From Clostridia bacterium (GTDB lineage: Bacteria > Bacillota > Clostridia > Oscillospirales > Acutalibacteraceae), in assembly GCA_900755895.1 (NCBI GenBank), contig CAAEIG010000115.1, positions 1 to 39,610 of the forward strand: a stretch of 39,610 nucleotides of DNA. The letters are read 5' to 3'. Shown one piece after another: positions 1 to 7,990 of this stretch. Below the pieces are notes generated by a model. The model ran no database searches and was not told where the DNA came from. It saw only the letters and a list, made by a program, of their open reading frames with translations. How positions within the stretch are numbered: position 1 is the stretch's first letter; the number at the start of each line of letters is the position of its first letter. A program made the position numbers and the translations under genes.

Positions 1-3000
1 ATAGGTGATGTGGATCTCGCCGTTCTCGTCCGTCTGCTTGGTCAGGCTGAAGCTGGCGCCGGCGTCGATCTTGATATCGAAGGTAGCGCCTTCCAGCCGC
101 TCCTCCGTCTCGCGGTCCGACTTGCGGATGACGATCTCAGGGTACCCGGTGTCGGTAAAGACGAAGGGGAGCATTTCCTGGCCGCGGTGGAACTCAACAG
201 ACTTCCAGTCAGTGTCGTCAATGAGGTAGCCGTCCGGGGCTTGGACCTCGCGCACGGAGACGGTCCAGGACTCCTGGTTCTCGTTCAGGAACTTGCCGTA
301 GGTATCGTGGTCAATGATGATGGTTCCATCAGGACCGGTAGGACCGAAGGTACCGATGGGTGTCTCATCGATCTTGACCTCGAACACGGCGCCCGCCAGG
401 GGCTGCTCCGTGCCGGCAGAGACCTTCTGAATAACGATCTCAGGGTATTCATAGTTGGTGAAGGTCAGGGTGTGCTCGCGGACCTCGTCATGTTCAGGGT
501 CAATGGTGACACTCTGACTGCGCTGGTATGGTAACACGAAGCCGGCGGGTGGCGTGATTTCAATAAACTCGTAGGTGCCGGCCGACAGCCCTTCTCCATC
601 CGTTCCTGCGTAGGTGAAGGTGCCGTCACCCTCGGTTGTGATCGTATCGATCTTAGCTCCGTTGAAACGAACCTCGAACACAGCGCCAGGGAGACCGGCG
701 CCGGTCTTGTCGACCTTCTGAATGATAATTGTGTGTTTGGGCTGGTTGGCAAATACGATAGGCCCGCTTGAGTAGGGCTCTTCCACTCCGTCTCCGTTCT
801 TATCCTCCAGCCAGAGACGGAGATTTTGAACCTCATCCGTCTTTACGAATCCGACAGGTGGGATCTTTTCGGTGACCGTGTACTCGCCGGGCGCAATGTA
901 GTTTTCGCCAAGGGGGTCTGACCACTGGAGGGTCAGCGTACCAGCAGCGTCACAGGCAATATCACGGTCCACGCTGTTCGTGAGACTCTTGAAATGGAAA
1001 GTAGCAGGGCCGATGCCGTTGCCGTCCTGGTCTACCTTCCTCACGATTCCGGGCGAAGGCGGAGGAGGAGTCTCGTCGCTCTTCGAATTGTTGAAGGTCA
1101 GCACATCATTGCCGACTGTTGTGCCAGATGTAGAATATCCGGCAGCAGTGCCGCCGCTGATGGTGACCGTGTGCTCGTCCGGGTCCGTCTCGCTCACCGT
1201 GTATTTGGTACCGATGGGCAGGCCCTCGAACACGCCGCTCTCGCCGTTTTTCAGGGTGAAGGTGTGGTTTATCCTGGTTCCGGAGACGGTCAGGTTCTGG
1301 ACGGAACCGCTCTTGCTGAACTTCACCGTGGCAGGGGCAGACACACCGCTGAAATCGAACAGCGCACTGAAACTGAACGCCTTGGACTTGTCGCCCTTGC
1401 CACTCACCGTCTTGCGGACCGTGAGAGGGGTGCTGCCCTTGGAATTCTCAAAAGTGATCAGTCCATCGGCGGTGGTGCCCGTGTGGGAACCGCCGGGAGT
1501 GCTGGTGGTCCCCGTCTTAACAGTGGTGGTGTAGCCGTTAGAGTTGGCAGCTGTCTCAGTGACGGTGTAGGAGATACCTTCGGGTAGGTTGTTAAACTCC
1601 ATCTTTTCACCGTTTTTGAGGGTGAATTCTAGGATAGGAGATGTCAGCGGAGAAAATTCCCCATTATTTTTGCGATATCGAGCTCCCTTCTCGCCAGCTC
1701 CAGCCAACTCCTCCGCCGAGCACTGGAACTCTATTCTGAACGGCCAGTCTCGGCCATCGTCTGTGCCGACCACTTTTTTCTCAATAGTTAGCGGAACTCC
1801 CGTGGCAAATCCGGCGAAAAAGTAGGGCGAAATGACGGCCATGCCGTATGCACCATCCTTCTTCAGGTTGCCAAGGTTATAGCTGGGGTAGTTCTTCAGC
1901 ATGGCAAAGGCAGCTTTTTGCATGCTCGTTGAATCACTGGCTTTGCCAACCGCGTTGGGGACTGGTTGAAAGGTCGTATGCTGCGATGCCCCCGTGATTG
2001 CCTTGTCCAGTGCTTCGCCAATTTTATCTCCGGCCGCAAGCTGGTCTCCAAGGATCCCGGCATCATAGACCTCGAATTCATTACAGGTCGCGCGAATGCT
2101 GTCGCCGATCATGCTCGCCCAGGAGCCATAAATCGAACTCAAGATGGCAGATGAGCCAATTCCCAAAAGGGCAATGTCGCGCAGGGTAACCATCAGATTC
2201 TTGTTCCCGGTACCGGATCTCCCCATAGCAAAGGTGCCTGCCTCAACGATGACCCGGTAGTCGCAATTTTCTTCCCGTTCAAAGTCCAGATAGTCAACCT
2301 TGTTGGTTTTCAGCCAGTTGACAATCCAGGACTTCTCTGCGCCTGCAATACTCTTTGGTGGCATTCCAGTGGACAACATCAGCAGCAACGCGTTCCAGTT
2401 TGTGTTCTCCTCATAGATGCCACGGTTTGTAGTGGACGCTTGGTCCGTTTTTGTACCAAACTGGTTGATATGGGCCATGCTGCCGCGGCCAGCCTGCGCC
2501 TCTTTATAGAACGAGCCAATAATATTACCGTTCAACTTGGAAGGGTCAAACAGCTCAGGCCGCTCTTTAAGAGCTTGCGAATCAGGGAAGGCCTCCTTGT
2601 ATGCCTCAAACAGCTTGGCACCAAGGGAGGCAAACTCACTTTGCCCAACACCGTAATACAGCCCAGGCGAAGTGTATAGGGCCCCGCTGGAAGAAAGCGA
2701 CGATGCATCATGCTGGGTATAGTCCAGAGAATTGAATGTCCGGGCCCCGCCTTGGTTCACTGTGTTCATACCAGCCGTCTTAGTGTAGGCACCATCCGCA
2801 TAGGAGGTGCCAACCCAGAGCATGCTGTCTGGAGCATCAGTGAGCCGATTCTCATATGCACTGTCAACAATGTCAACAGTACCGATGACCTGGTATTCGC
2901 TCGGGTTGTTTGCTCCGCTTGGGAGCTTGATCAGGGTGTAGCGGGAAAATGCATTATAGTCCCAGTTCCAGCCTTGGGGGTTGGTACCAGCAGCGCCTGC

Positions 3001-3129
3001 ATCACCGGTTGAACCACCATGGGTCCCTCCGCCAGCCGAGGCCAGCGTTGCGGTCGGGACCAATCCCAGGAGCATCACTATGGCGAGGATGGTGGATACC
3101 CACCGCTTGAAAGTAAAAGTTTTCTGCAT
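1..3129 (-). CDS. Large secreted adhesin/pilin-like protein with Cna-B (SpaA) repeats, C-terminus cut by window edge
   Basis: Open for 1043 codons from ATG at 3129 (Shine-Dalgarno AAAGGAGGG) to the window edge with no stop, so the C-terminus and any sortase or anchor signal are outside. Residues 1-30 form a signal peptide (Lys/Arg start, hydrophobic ILAIVMLLGLV core, Ala-x-Ala-like end). Residues about 40-430 are a large N-terminal domain I do not recognise. From about residue 445 come at least six beta-sandwich repeats: two of DUF7601 type (starting IEKKVVG and VRKTVSG), then SpaA/Cna-B repeats starting near residues 695, 796, 895 and 996. Each repeat has a Lys strand (IQKVDKTG, IRKSDRET) and a late Glu (YTVTE, YTVSE), the pair that makes isopeptide bonds in this family. 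Likely a long wall-exposed stalk for cell contact. Role in conjugation is inferred from context. Confidence 0.85.
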   Translation of the reverse strand, partial: MQKTFTFKRWVSTILAIVMLLGLVPTATLASAGGGTHGGSTGDAGAAGTNPQGWNWDYNAFSRYTLIKLPSGANNPSEYQVIGTVDIVDSAYENRLTDAPDSMLWVGTSYADGAYTKTAGMNTVNQGGARTFNSLDYTQHDASSLSSSGALYTSPGLYYGVGQSEFASLGAKLFEAYKEAFPDSQALKERPELFDPSKLNGNIIGSFYKEAQAGRGSMAHINQFGTKTDQASTTNRGIYEENTNWNALLLMLSTGMPPKSIAGAEKSWIVNWLKTNKVDYLDFEREENCDYRVIVEAGTFAMGRSGTGNKNLMVTLRDIALLGIGSSAILSSIYGSWASMIGDSIRATCNEFEVYDAGILGDQLAAGDKIGEALDKAITGASQHTTFQPVPNAVGKASDSTSMQKAAFAMLKNYPSYNLGNLKKDGAYGMAVISPYFFAGFATGVPLTIEKKVVGTDDGRDWPFRIEFQCSAEELAGAGEKGARYRKNNGEFSPLTSPILEFTLKNGEKMEFNNLPEGISYTVTETAANSNGYTTTVKTGTTSTPGGSHTGTTADGLITFENSKGSTPLTVRKTVSGKGDKSKAFSFSALFDFSGVSAPATVKFSKSGSVQNLTVSGTRINHTFTLKNGESGVFEGLPIGTKYTVSETDPDEHTVTISGGTAAGYSTSGTTVGNDVLTFNNSKSDETPPPPSPGIVRKVDQDGNGIGPATFHFKSLTNSVDRDIACDAAGTLTLQWSDPLGENYIAPGEYTVTEKIPPVGFVKTDEVQNLRLWLEDKNGDGVEEPYSSGPIVFANQPKHTIIIQKVDKTGAGLPGAVFEVRFNGAKIDTITTEGDGTFTYAGTDGEGLSAGTYEFIEITPPAGFVLPYQRSQSVTIDPEHDEVREHTLTFTNYEYPEIVIQKVSAGTEQPLAGAVFEVKIDETPIGTFGPTGPDGTIIIDHDTYGKFLNENQESWTVSVREVQAPDGYLIDDTDWKSVEFHRGQEMLPFVFTDTGYPEIVIRKSDRETEERLEGATFDIKIDAGASFSLTKQTDENGEIHITY

Positions 3130-3145
3130 CTTAGGAATCCCTCCT

Positions 3146-3220
3146 TTATGTGTGCGGTTCTGCAGTTTCCGCGGTCGAATTTGGGTTACAGAAGAAATGC
3201 TGTCCTATGTCCGCAATCAT
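3146..3220 (-). CDS. 24-codon leader peptide ORF upstream of the adhesin
   Basis: ATG at 3220 follows a very strong Shine-Dalgarno (AAGGAGGTGGTGAT). The peptide begins MIADIGQHFFCNPN and ends TAEPHT. Its TAA stop at 3148-3146 directly abuts the AGGAGG of the adhesin gene (start 3129), so ribosomes finishing the leader would sit on the adhesin ribosome site. This is typical of translational coupling or leader control. No family recognised; whether it is translated is inference from the ribosome site and spacing. Confidence 0.5.
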   Translation of the reverse strand: MIADIGQHFFCNPNSTAETAEPHT

Positions 3221-3291
3221 ATCTATCACCACCTCCTTCTTTGGACGCAAAATTGGGAACTTTTTGACCCTGCTTTGCGCGGTCCACTACT

Positions 3292-3302
3292 ATTATATGC
3301 GG
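3292..3302 (-). promoter_or_regulatory. Promoter-like GCATATAAT motif for leader ORF and adhesin
   Basis: On the minus strand the sequence reads CCGCATATAATAG, 72 bases upstream of the leader ORF start. The TATAAT is a consensus -10 box. The same TGCATANNAT motif precedes most minus-strand operons in the window. No clear -35 box at normal spacing. Confidence 0.45.
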
Positions 3303-3420
3303 ATTGTCCGAAACATATTTTGCAACAAAGAACCACCGGGTTCAGAGCGTAGCAAAGCGTCCAGGCCGGACTTCTTCCTATGCTGCGATGATATGCAGGC
3401 GTGGATGTGGCTATTGGCGC

Positions 3421-3454
3421 AAAAAAAACTCCAGCCGGTGATTCTCGGCTGGAG
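3421..3454 (-). terminator. Rho-independent terminator
   Basis: Minus-strand hairpin with stem CTCCAGCC/GGCTGGAG followed by eight T. It lies between the SLH-protein gene (ends 3523) and the adhesin promoter, and would stop read-through from upstream. Confidence 0.85.
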
Positions 3455-3480
3455 ATGACGATTTTTCCAAAATAAGTAAA

Positions 3481-3505
3481 GACGCACCCTAATTTAGGGT
3501 GCGTC
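3481..3505 (-). terminator. Palindromic terminator hairpin after SLH-protein gene
   Basis: Perfect inverted repeat GACGCACCCTAA/TTAGGGTGCGTC, 18 bases after the stop of the SLH-protein gene, followed on the minus strand by a T-rich run. Acts in series with the hairpin at 3429-3454. Confidence 0.7.
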
Positions 3506-3522
3506 TCGCATATACGAAGACT

Positions 3523-4758
3523 TCAATCGGGGTAACGAGTGTAAATGACATTATGTCCAAAGCCGGGGACCTCATCTTTCTTCCAAATGGCATCTCCGCC
3601 ATCCCAAGCCCAGGAAATCTTCTTGGCCCAATTCCCATCGGCACGCCCGGATACTTGCCAAAGCCCAGTTTCCTCTCCGAACCAACTTTCTCCCAGCACG
3701 ATCCAGACATGCCCGACCGTTTTCCCGTCTCGTCCGACATCGAACACAATATCTCCCGGCCGCACCTTCGAGAAGTCCGTAACTTCCCGCATCTTTGCTT
3801 CTTCCGGGAAAATCAGATCAGACACCATAGCCGCGAATCCGCCACACGCATATTCCGAATCGATATGGTATCCACCCTCCATGACATCGCCAACATACTG
3901 GCTCACAGGATTTGGATTGTGCGGAGTATCGGGATTGGTAGTCGGGTCAGTCCACGGAGTTCCGGTCGGATACTGTTTCTCGATCTCCTTGAGCATTTCG
4001 ATCACATTCTCCGGAGTTGCGGCCTTGCCATTTTTCAGGGACCATGAGCCAGTAGCGGCAGGAGGTGTGGGCGTAGTCTCAGGGTCGACCAGAGGCTCGT
4101 CGGCAGCCTTATTGACCACCTCGTTCAACCGGACCATGACCACGGCAGCCTGGCTACGGGACATATAGCCATCTCCGCTGAAATCGCCGCGGCTGTTCAC
4201 CCCAGAGATGAGCCCGGCGCCGACGGCATCCTGAACGGCGTTGCAATAGGCGGGGGCAAGGTTGTTCCAATCACCGATACCGGCGCGGACGGCGGCGACA
4301 TCATAGTTTGGAACGGCGTCATAGCTCTTCAGCACATTGACCAGCATCGCCGCCATGTTGTAGCGGTTCAGGGCCTTTGTGATGAGGGAATCGTCTGCGT
4401 TGTGAATGCCCGCCAGCTCGGTGCCGGCGAACAGTCCGGCGTCGTCAGCTACATGGAAGAAGCTGGTGTACCACTTGTCGGTCGGGCCGCTGTAGGCTTC
4501 CAGCTCGTCGCTGAAGTAGGCGCGGGTGAGCATGGTGGCAAATTCGGCATAGGTCACCTGGTTGTCTACGCCGAAACGGCCGTTGCCAACACCGGCGACC
4601 CAGCCCTCCTTGGCAGCCTTCTCCACGAACTCATAGGCCCAGTGGTCGGCGGGAACATCGGAGAAAGTGGGTTTGCTGGGTGTTGCGAAGATGCCGGCAA
4701 AGATGCTGATGAGCATGACGGCCGCCAGCAACAGGGATATCTGCTTCTTGGTTTTCAT
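3523..4758 (-). CDS. SLH-domain surface protein with C-terminal NlpC/P60- or CHAP-like hydrolase domain
   Basis: 411 residues. Residues 1-26 are a signal peptide (KTKKQ then hydrophobic LLLAAVMLISIFAGIFA). Residues about 30-220 hold three S-layer homology modules (FSDVPADHWAY, a middle unit around YTSFFHVADDAGLFAG, and a third ending in SRSQAAVVMVRL), which normally bind pyruvylated secondary wall polymer. A Thr/Pro linker (ETTPTPPAATG) leads to a C-terminal papain-fold domain with a candidate catalytic Cys (EYACGGFAAMVSD), a RPGDIVFD strand and a His in GHVWIVLG, as in NlpC/P60 and CHAP amidases. Likely a wall-anchored peptidoglycan hydrolase or amidase. Start set by ATG at 4758 with AGGAGGAG upstream. 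Confidence 0.8.
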   Translation of the reverse strand: MKTKKQISLLLAAVMLISIFAGIFATPSKPTFSDVPADHWAYEFVEKAAKEGWVAGVGNGRFGVDNQVTYAEFATMLTRAYFSDELEAYSGPTDKWYTSFFHVADDAGLFAGTELAGIHNADDSLITKALNRYNMAAMLVNVLKSYDAVPNYDVAAVRAGIGDWNNLAPAYCNAVQDAVGAGLISGVNSRGDFSGDGYMSRSQAAVVMVRLNEVVNKAADEPLVDPETTPTPPAATGSWSLKNGKAATPENVIEMLKEIEKQYPTGTPWTDPTTNPDTPHNPNPVSQYVGDVMEGGYHIDSEYACGGFAAMVSDLIFPEEAKMREVTDFSKVRPGDIVFDVGRDGKTVGHVWIVLGESWFGEETGLWQVSGRADGNWAKKISWAWDGGDAIWKKDEVPGFGHNVIYTRYPD

Positions 4759-4835
4759 ATTGAAATCTCCTCCTTTTCAGAAATGTGCGGTATATTCTTG
4801 TTTTAGAAAACACCCACTGTTTGTTTCCACATTAT

Positions 4836-4846
4836 ATTATATGCAG
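4836..4846 (-). promoter_or_regulatory. Promoter-like TGCATATAAT motif for SLH-protein gene
   Basis: Minus strand reads CTGCATATAATATAATG, 78 bases upstream of the SLH-protein start. Matches the recurrent TGCATANNAT motif and a consensus TATAAT box. Confidence 0.5.
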
Positions 4847-4884
4847 ATACATAGAATTATATTTCGGGACGGATGATGAGAGCA

Positions 4885-4985
4885 GGTCCGCACGCCATAC
4901 ACAGGTTTCTGAAAGAAACCTGTGCGGGCGAGGGAGTTGGGCAAAGAGAATATCTTCTGGCTGTTTTCTTCTTTAGAAAAGATTG
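4885..4985 (-). repeat. Intergenic hairpin repeat copy 1
   Basis: Minus-strand copy of the dispersed family (read 5' to 3': a TTTTCTAAAGAAGAAA start, then hairpin GGTTTC/GAAACC, then CTGTGTATGG). The terminal GTCCGTGAGAC is diverged here. It lies back to back with the plus-strand copy at 5031. Confidence 0.65.
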
Positions 4986-5030
4986 TTAGACCTCCCTGTT
5001 TGCAGCAACGCTGATCTGCCCCATGATTCT

Positions 5031-5127
5031 GTTCTAACGAAGAAAAGCTGGTAGGGTCTTTCGTTGCTGCCAGTGGCTCTCGCCCGAGCCGGTTCCCTAT
5101 CAGGAACCTATGTTGGGTCCGTGAGAC
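5031..5127 (+). repeat. Intergenic hairpin repeat copy 2
   Basis: Plus-strand copy: start TTCTAACGAAGAAA, hairpin GGTTCC-CTATCA-GGAACC, end TATGTTGGGTCCGTGAGAC. With copy 1 it forms an inverted pair filling the 450-base gap between the SLH-protein and Rpn genes. Nothing else is seen in that gap. Confidence 0.75.
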
Positions 5128-5208
5128 AGCCTCATATTCCCCATGAAAGGAAAGCAGTCCAGCCGACCAGAAGGTGCTCCCTCCGGACAGCTGGACTTTT
5201 GGACTGTT

Positions 5209-5481
5209 TTAGAATTTGGTAAGGCGCTCAATCTCACTCTGCGGGATGCCCATGATTTGGGAAACCTCCAGGATAGAGAACTTCTGCAGGAGGCGACGCA
5301 GTGTTTCTACCCACTCCTCCAGGCGGCCTTCATTGCGGCCTTCTGCGAGACCCTCCTTGCGGCCCTCTTCCCGCTTTCCCCGGCCATAGGCCTCCAGCTC
5401 AATCTCCCAGACCTTCTCCTGGCTAAACAACCTTGTCATGATGTCCACAACCTTCTTTCGATTGCCCTGAATAGGAGGCAA
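5209..5481 (-). pseudogene. Partial duplicate of the Rpn-family nuclease gene (C-terminal part)
   Basis: 90 codons that match the last third of the gene at 5515-6339: RKKVVDIMTRLFSQEKVWE near the start and an identical LRRLLQKFSILEVSQIMGIP stretch near the end. A Gly/Glu/Lys-rich insert (RKEGLAEGRNEGR) replaces the shorter charged linker of the full copy. The catalytic PD-(D/E)XK part is missing, so it cannot be an active nuclease by itself. It arose by local tandem duplication or by loss of the 5' part of a second copy. No convincing ribosome site was found, so expression is doubtful. Confidence 0.65.
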
Positions 5482-5514
5482 CGCGCCGTTTCAACAACAC
5501 TAGCTCCGCGGCAC

Positions 5515-6339
5515 TTAGATTTTGGTCAGCCGCTCAATCTCACTCTGAGGGATGCCCATGATTTGGGAAACCTCCAGGATAGAGAATTTCTGCAGGAGGC
5601 GCCGCAGCATCTCTGCTCGTTCCGCCACTCGGCCCTTTTCCCGTTCCTCCCTGGCGCTGGCCGCCAGCTCCATCTCCCAGACCTTCTCCTGGTCAAACAA
5701 CCTTGTCATAATATCCAAAACCTCCTTCTTCCGGCTGCTCAGGAACGGGACCAGTATGCCCCGCTCCCGGCAAATTTTGATGGTGTTTGTGAGCGCCTCC
5801 TCTGTGCGCCCATACTGAGCGACCTGTTCACTTGATATCTGGCAGAAATCTACATACTGGGAGAGGATGTCTCCGGGCTGGCCGTCCTGGAGGACCTGGA
5901 CCTCCACCTCCACTCCGGCGGCCCCCTCGTACATATCGCTGAGTTTGAGGGTCGTGGGGGTCTTGTGCTCGCCTGTGTAGACCACATAGAGCTCCGGCCT
6001 TGGAATGGTCACCTTCGTGCTGCGGTACAGGGACAGGCTGTGCTCCTCCAGATACTCGCTGTAAGTTTTCGCCAGATACATCAGCATACGCAGAGGAATG
6101 TTGGGTGAGAAGGTGCTCTGGGCCTCCACCATAAGGATCAGCTTGTCCCGAACTTGGAAGCCCAGGTCGTTGTACTGGCCGATGGCCAGGATATTTTCCA
6201 GGGTCACCAGCTTGATGTCATCCGTCTGGACTGTGGTGTCCTCCGGGTGCAGGGACAGATACAGCTGCTTTGTATATTCGGGCTCGCTAAACAGGAAGGT
6301 AAACACACTGTCCTTGATGTCGCGCTTGGGCGTAGACAT
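5515..6339 (-). CDS. Rpn family recombination-promoting nuclease / PD-(D/E)XK family transposase-like protein
   Basis: 274 residues from ATG at 6339 (an upstream in-frame start at 6432 lacks a ribosome site). The N-terminus has the Rpn/PDDEXK_2 pattern: KRDIKDSVFTFLFSEPEYT, then GFQVRDKLILMVEAQSTFSPN, where Asp/Glu-x-Gln is the nuclease core, then RMLMYLAKTYSEYL and PELYVVYTGE. The C-terminus is a charged, coiled linker (AREEREKGRVAERAEML) and a short helical tail ending IPQSEIERLTKI. Family members are DNA endonucleases that promote RecA-independent recombination and are often duplicated. A TATAAT box lies about 20 bases upstream. Confidence 0.85.
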   Translation of the reverse strand: MSTPKRDIKDSVFTFLFSEPEYTKQLYLSLHPEDTTVQTDDIKLVTLENILAIGQYNDLGFQVRDKLILMVEAQSTFSPNIPLRMLMYLAKTYSEYLEEHSLSLYRSTKVTIPRPELYVVYTGEHKTPTTLKLSDMYEGAAGVEVEVQVLQDGQPGDILSQYVDFCQISSEQVAQYGRTEEALTNTIKICRERGILVPFLSSRKKEVLDIMTRLFDQEKVWEMELAASAREEREKGRVAERAEMLRRLLQKFSILEVSQIMGIPQSEIERLTKI

Positions 6340-6359
6340 ATCGATCATCCCCTTTTGTA

Positions 6360-6370
6360 CCTGTATTATA
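6360..6370 (-). promoter_or_regulatory. -10 box for Rpn gene
   Basis: Minus strand reads TGGTATAATACAGG about 20-30 bases before the ATG at 6339. This is an extended -10 (TGG then TATAAT). The gap 6340-6691 otherwise holds only the promoter area of the plus-strand gene at 6692. Confidence 0.5.
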
Positions 6371-6491
6371 CCATGAGCGGGTCGGAGAGCGCAATAGGGG
6401 GAGTTGGCTGTTTTGGACGACACGGCTTCCATGAGAGAAGCCGCAACATAGATGTCGTGTCATCTATCTTTCTGGATTAGAATTGTCTTGC

Positions 6492-6508
6492 GGCAACTTG
6501 CATACGAT
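6492..6508 (+). promoter_or_regulatory. GGCAAC-TTGCATACGAT motif upstream of plus-strand membrane gene
   Basis: Plus-strand copy of the motif seen before several minus-strand operons (33357, 35138, 37892). It lies 184 bases before the start at 6692, so a long leader is implied if it is the promoter. Confidence 0.35.
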
Positions 6509-6691
6509 CGGTTGTTTCTCCAATTTAGGGATGAAAGACCGATGAGGGATATCTTTTGGCGGAACAAACGCAAGGAGAAAAACGAACCTCAGGAAACACG
6601 AACACGACAGGGATACGAGATATCCCTCATACAGAGCGAATGGCCAGTAGTTGCCGCTTTCCTCCCTCTACGCAAAAGGAGGAAAGTCGAT

Positions 6692-7105
6692 ATGTTTAAT
6701 CATATTTTGGAACTGCTTGCTATATGTCTGGTGCTGGCCGTTGTGCTGGCAACCTTCCTGAAGTACCTGTTGATCATCTTGGAGAAGTTGGCGGCCATCG
6801 GGCACGCGCTCAAAAACCTCTGGAACTCTGCTAAGCAGAGGAGGGCCGAGCGCAACCTGAAGGAAATATCCGACTTCTCCCAGTTGGTGGCAGAAAGGGC
6901 GAAAACGCTGTCCCCGACCATTTGCGAGATGGCCAAGAACGGCGTTTCCGTCAACTTCGATGTGGCAGCCTTTGCCCGCTCTGTATGGGAGTCACAAACC
7001 TACAAGAGGGAAAAACTGCCTAATTCGATTAAGAAGATGCTTTTTGCTTTGCTGAAGGCGGTGCTTACCGCACTGTTGAAGGCTTTGCTCGAAGCGATCT
7101 TCTAA
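6692..7105 (+). CDS. Small membrane protein of unknown function
   Basis: 137 residues from ATG at 6692, chosen because AAAAGGAGGAAAG sits just upstream; the frame is open further 5' but without a ribosome site. Residues 3-32 are one strong membrane helix (ILELLAICLVLAVVLATFLK). It is followed by an amphipathic, charged middle (NSAKQRRAERNLKEISD) and a C-terminal Leu/Ala/Lys amphipathic helix (LLKAVLTALLKALLEAIF). No family recognised. It converges with the structured RNA candidate at 7301-7797 and is one of the few plus-strand genes. Confidence 0.65.
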   Translation: MFNHILELLAICLVLAVVLATFLKYLLIILEKLAAIGHALKNLWNSAKQRRAERNLKEISDFSQLVAERAKTLSPTICEMAKNGVSVNFDVAAFARSVWESQTYKREKLPNSIKKMLFALLKAVLTALLKALLEAIF

Positions 7106-7235
7106 GATAGTATCCACCCAATCGGGAGGATAGCGGCCTGTAAAATACGGGCCATTTGCATCATATGCAAAGCATGAAAATATTATTGGCGCAACCAAGC
7201 GCCGATATCGACATTTGCCTTCTTGGCGTTTTTAC

Positions 7236-7270
7236 AAACAGCTTCCGGGTTTCCGGAGGCTGTTTCTTTT
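7236..7270 (+). terminator. Terminator of plus-strand membrane gene
   Basis: Hairpin AAACAGCTTCCGG-GTTT-CCGGAGGCTGTTT followed by CTTTTT. About 130 bases after the stop at 7105. Confidence 0.8.
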
Positions 7271-7300
7271 TGTCCAGAGTACGATGGGTCTTGCCAATTA

Positions 7301-7335
7301 CAAAAAAAACCAGCCTGGCGAACCGCCAGGCTGGT
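7301..7335 (-). terminator. Terminator of the structured RNA candidate
   Basis: Minus-strand hairpin ACCAGCCTGGCG/CGCCAGGCTGGT with a three-base loop, followed by eight T. A near-perfect Rho-independent terminator at the 3' end of the GC-rich non-coding transcript. Confidence 0.9.
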
Positions 7336-7797
7336 GAGAAAGCAAATATTCTGTCATTGCTGGATCAAGCGGCTCCGAAAAACTACCTGTCCATTATGAT
7401 GCGAGCGAGATGAACTCTCTCCTGCCGCGCCATCCTCCGAGGAGGTAATCATAGGGCCCTTTGGCCAGCCGGTCAGGCTTGTCGTGTCGCACCCTCTTTC
7501 CCCGCCGCCCACTGCGGCAGGATAAGAGGCTTGCGGCGGCACACCGGAAACGAATAGGCCTACGCATCCGGCGTCCGTGACCTGACCCGCTTTTGGGCGG
7601 GTGGCCGCAGACCAGGCGAACCTTGAAGCGGATTGCTCCGCCCCCGAGCGGGGTCTGCCAGCGCGGGGACCCTGCCTTCACCAATCTGTTCAGGAGCGGA
7701 CTCCTTAGCCGGTTTCCCGGCCCAGACGATGTACCGGTTGAGCGGCCCGAAGGCCTGGACTTCCAGTGGGACAAGGTCTTTTGCTTTCCTGAACATA
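7301..7797 (-). ncRNA. Candidate large structured non-coding RNA, about 490 nt, unidentified
   Basis: A consensus promoter precedes it on the minus strand (TTGACA, 17 bases, TACACT at about 7804-7832), and a strong terminator ends it at 7301. No plausible protein: the overlapping frames are Arg-rich and lack ribosome sites, and the -10 box leaves no room for a leader. The RNA is GC-rich and full of classic folds. GTTCAGGA near the 5' end pairs with TCCTGAAC about 100 nt later. There is GGCC-TTCG-GGCC, GCCGG-GAAA-CCGGC (GNRA loop), GCGGA-GCAA-TCCGC (GNRA loop), ACCCGC/GCGGGT, and a long-range GCAGACC/GGTCTGC pairing enclosing one arm. Length and ornateness recall the OLE, ROOL, GOLLD and HEARO classes, but I could not match it to any, nor to RNase P, tmRNA or group I/II introns. 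Confidence 0.65.
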
Positions 7798-7803
7798 GTG
7801 TAT

Positions 7804-7832
7804 GCCGGACATGCGGATTTGTCAAGCATTTT
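7804..7832 (-). promoter_or_regulatory. Sigma-70-type promoter for structured RNA
   Basis: Minus strand: CTTGACAA, then a 17-base spacer, then TACACT. Best consensus promoter in the window. The upstream flank (7833-7912) is A/T-rich and may act as an UP element. Confidence 0.75.
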
Positions 7833-7990
7833 TCTAATAAAATCGAATATTTTTTTGAGAATTTCATGACAATTTGCGGAAATAGGCCGGATTTTATACA
7901 TTATTCATTCTGATTTGTGCAGTGTTGTTTTTGCGTGGCTCATGGACGGATTTCGATCTTGCGCACAGGCAGGAACTCTTTGTTTTAGAC

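Noticed and set aside
465..836. 123-codon minus-strand frame inside the adhesin gene
   Set aside because: Shadow frame; the adhesin frame is open throughout with clear Cna-B repeats.
7301..7797. RNase P RNA or group I/II intron as the identity of the structured RNA
   Set aside because: A GGAAGTCC stretch recalls the RNase P P4 region, but the other conserved blocks are missing; no group II domain V or group I core was found.
7394..7913. Open frames of 106-157 codons across the structured RNA region on both strands
   Set aside because: Arg/Pro/Ser-rich composition, no ribosome sites, and the promoter -10 box lies inside or just before them; the region reads better as structured RNA.
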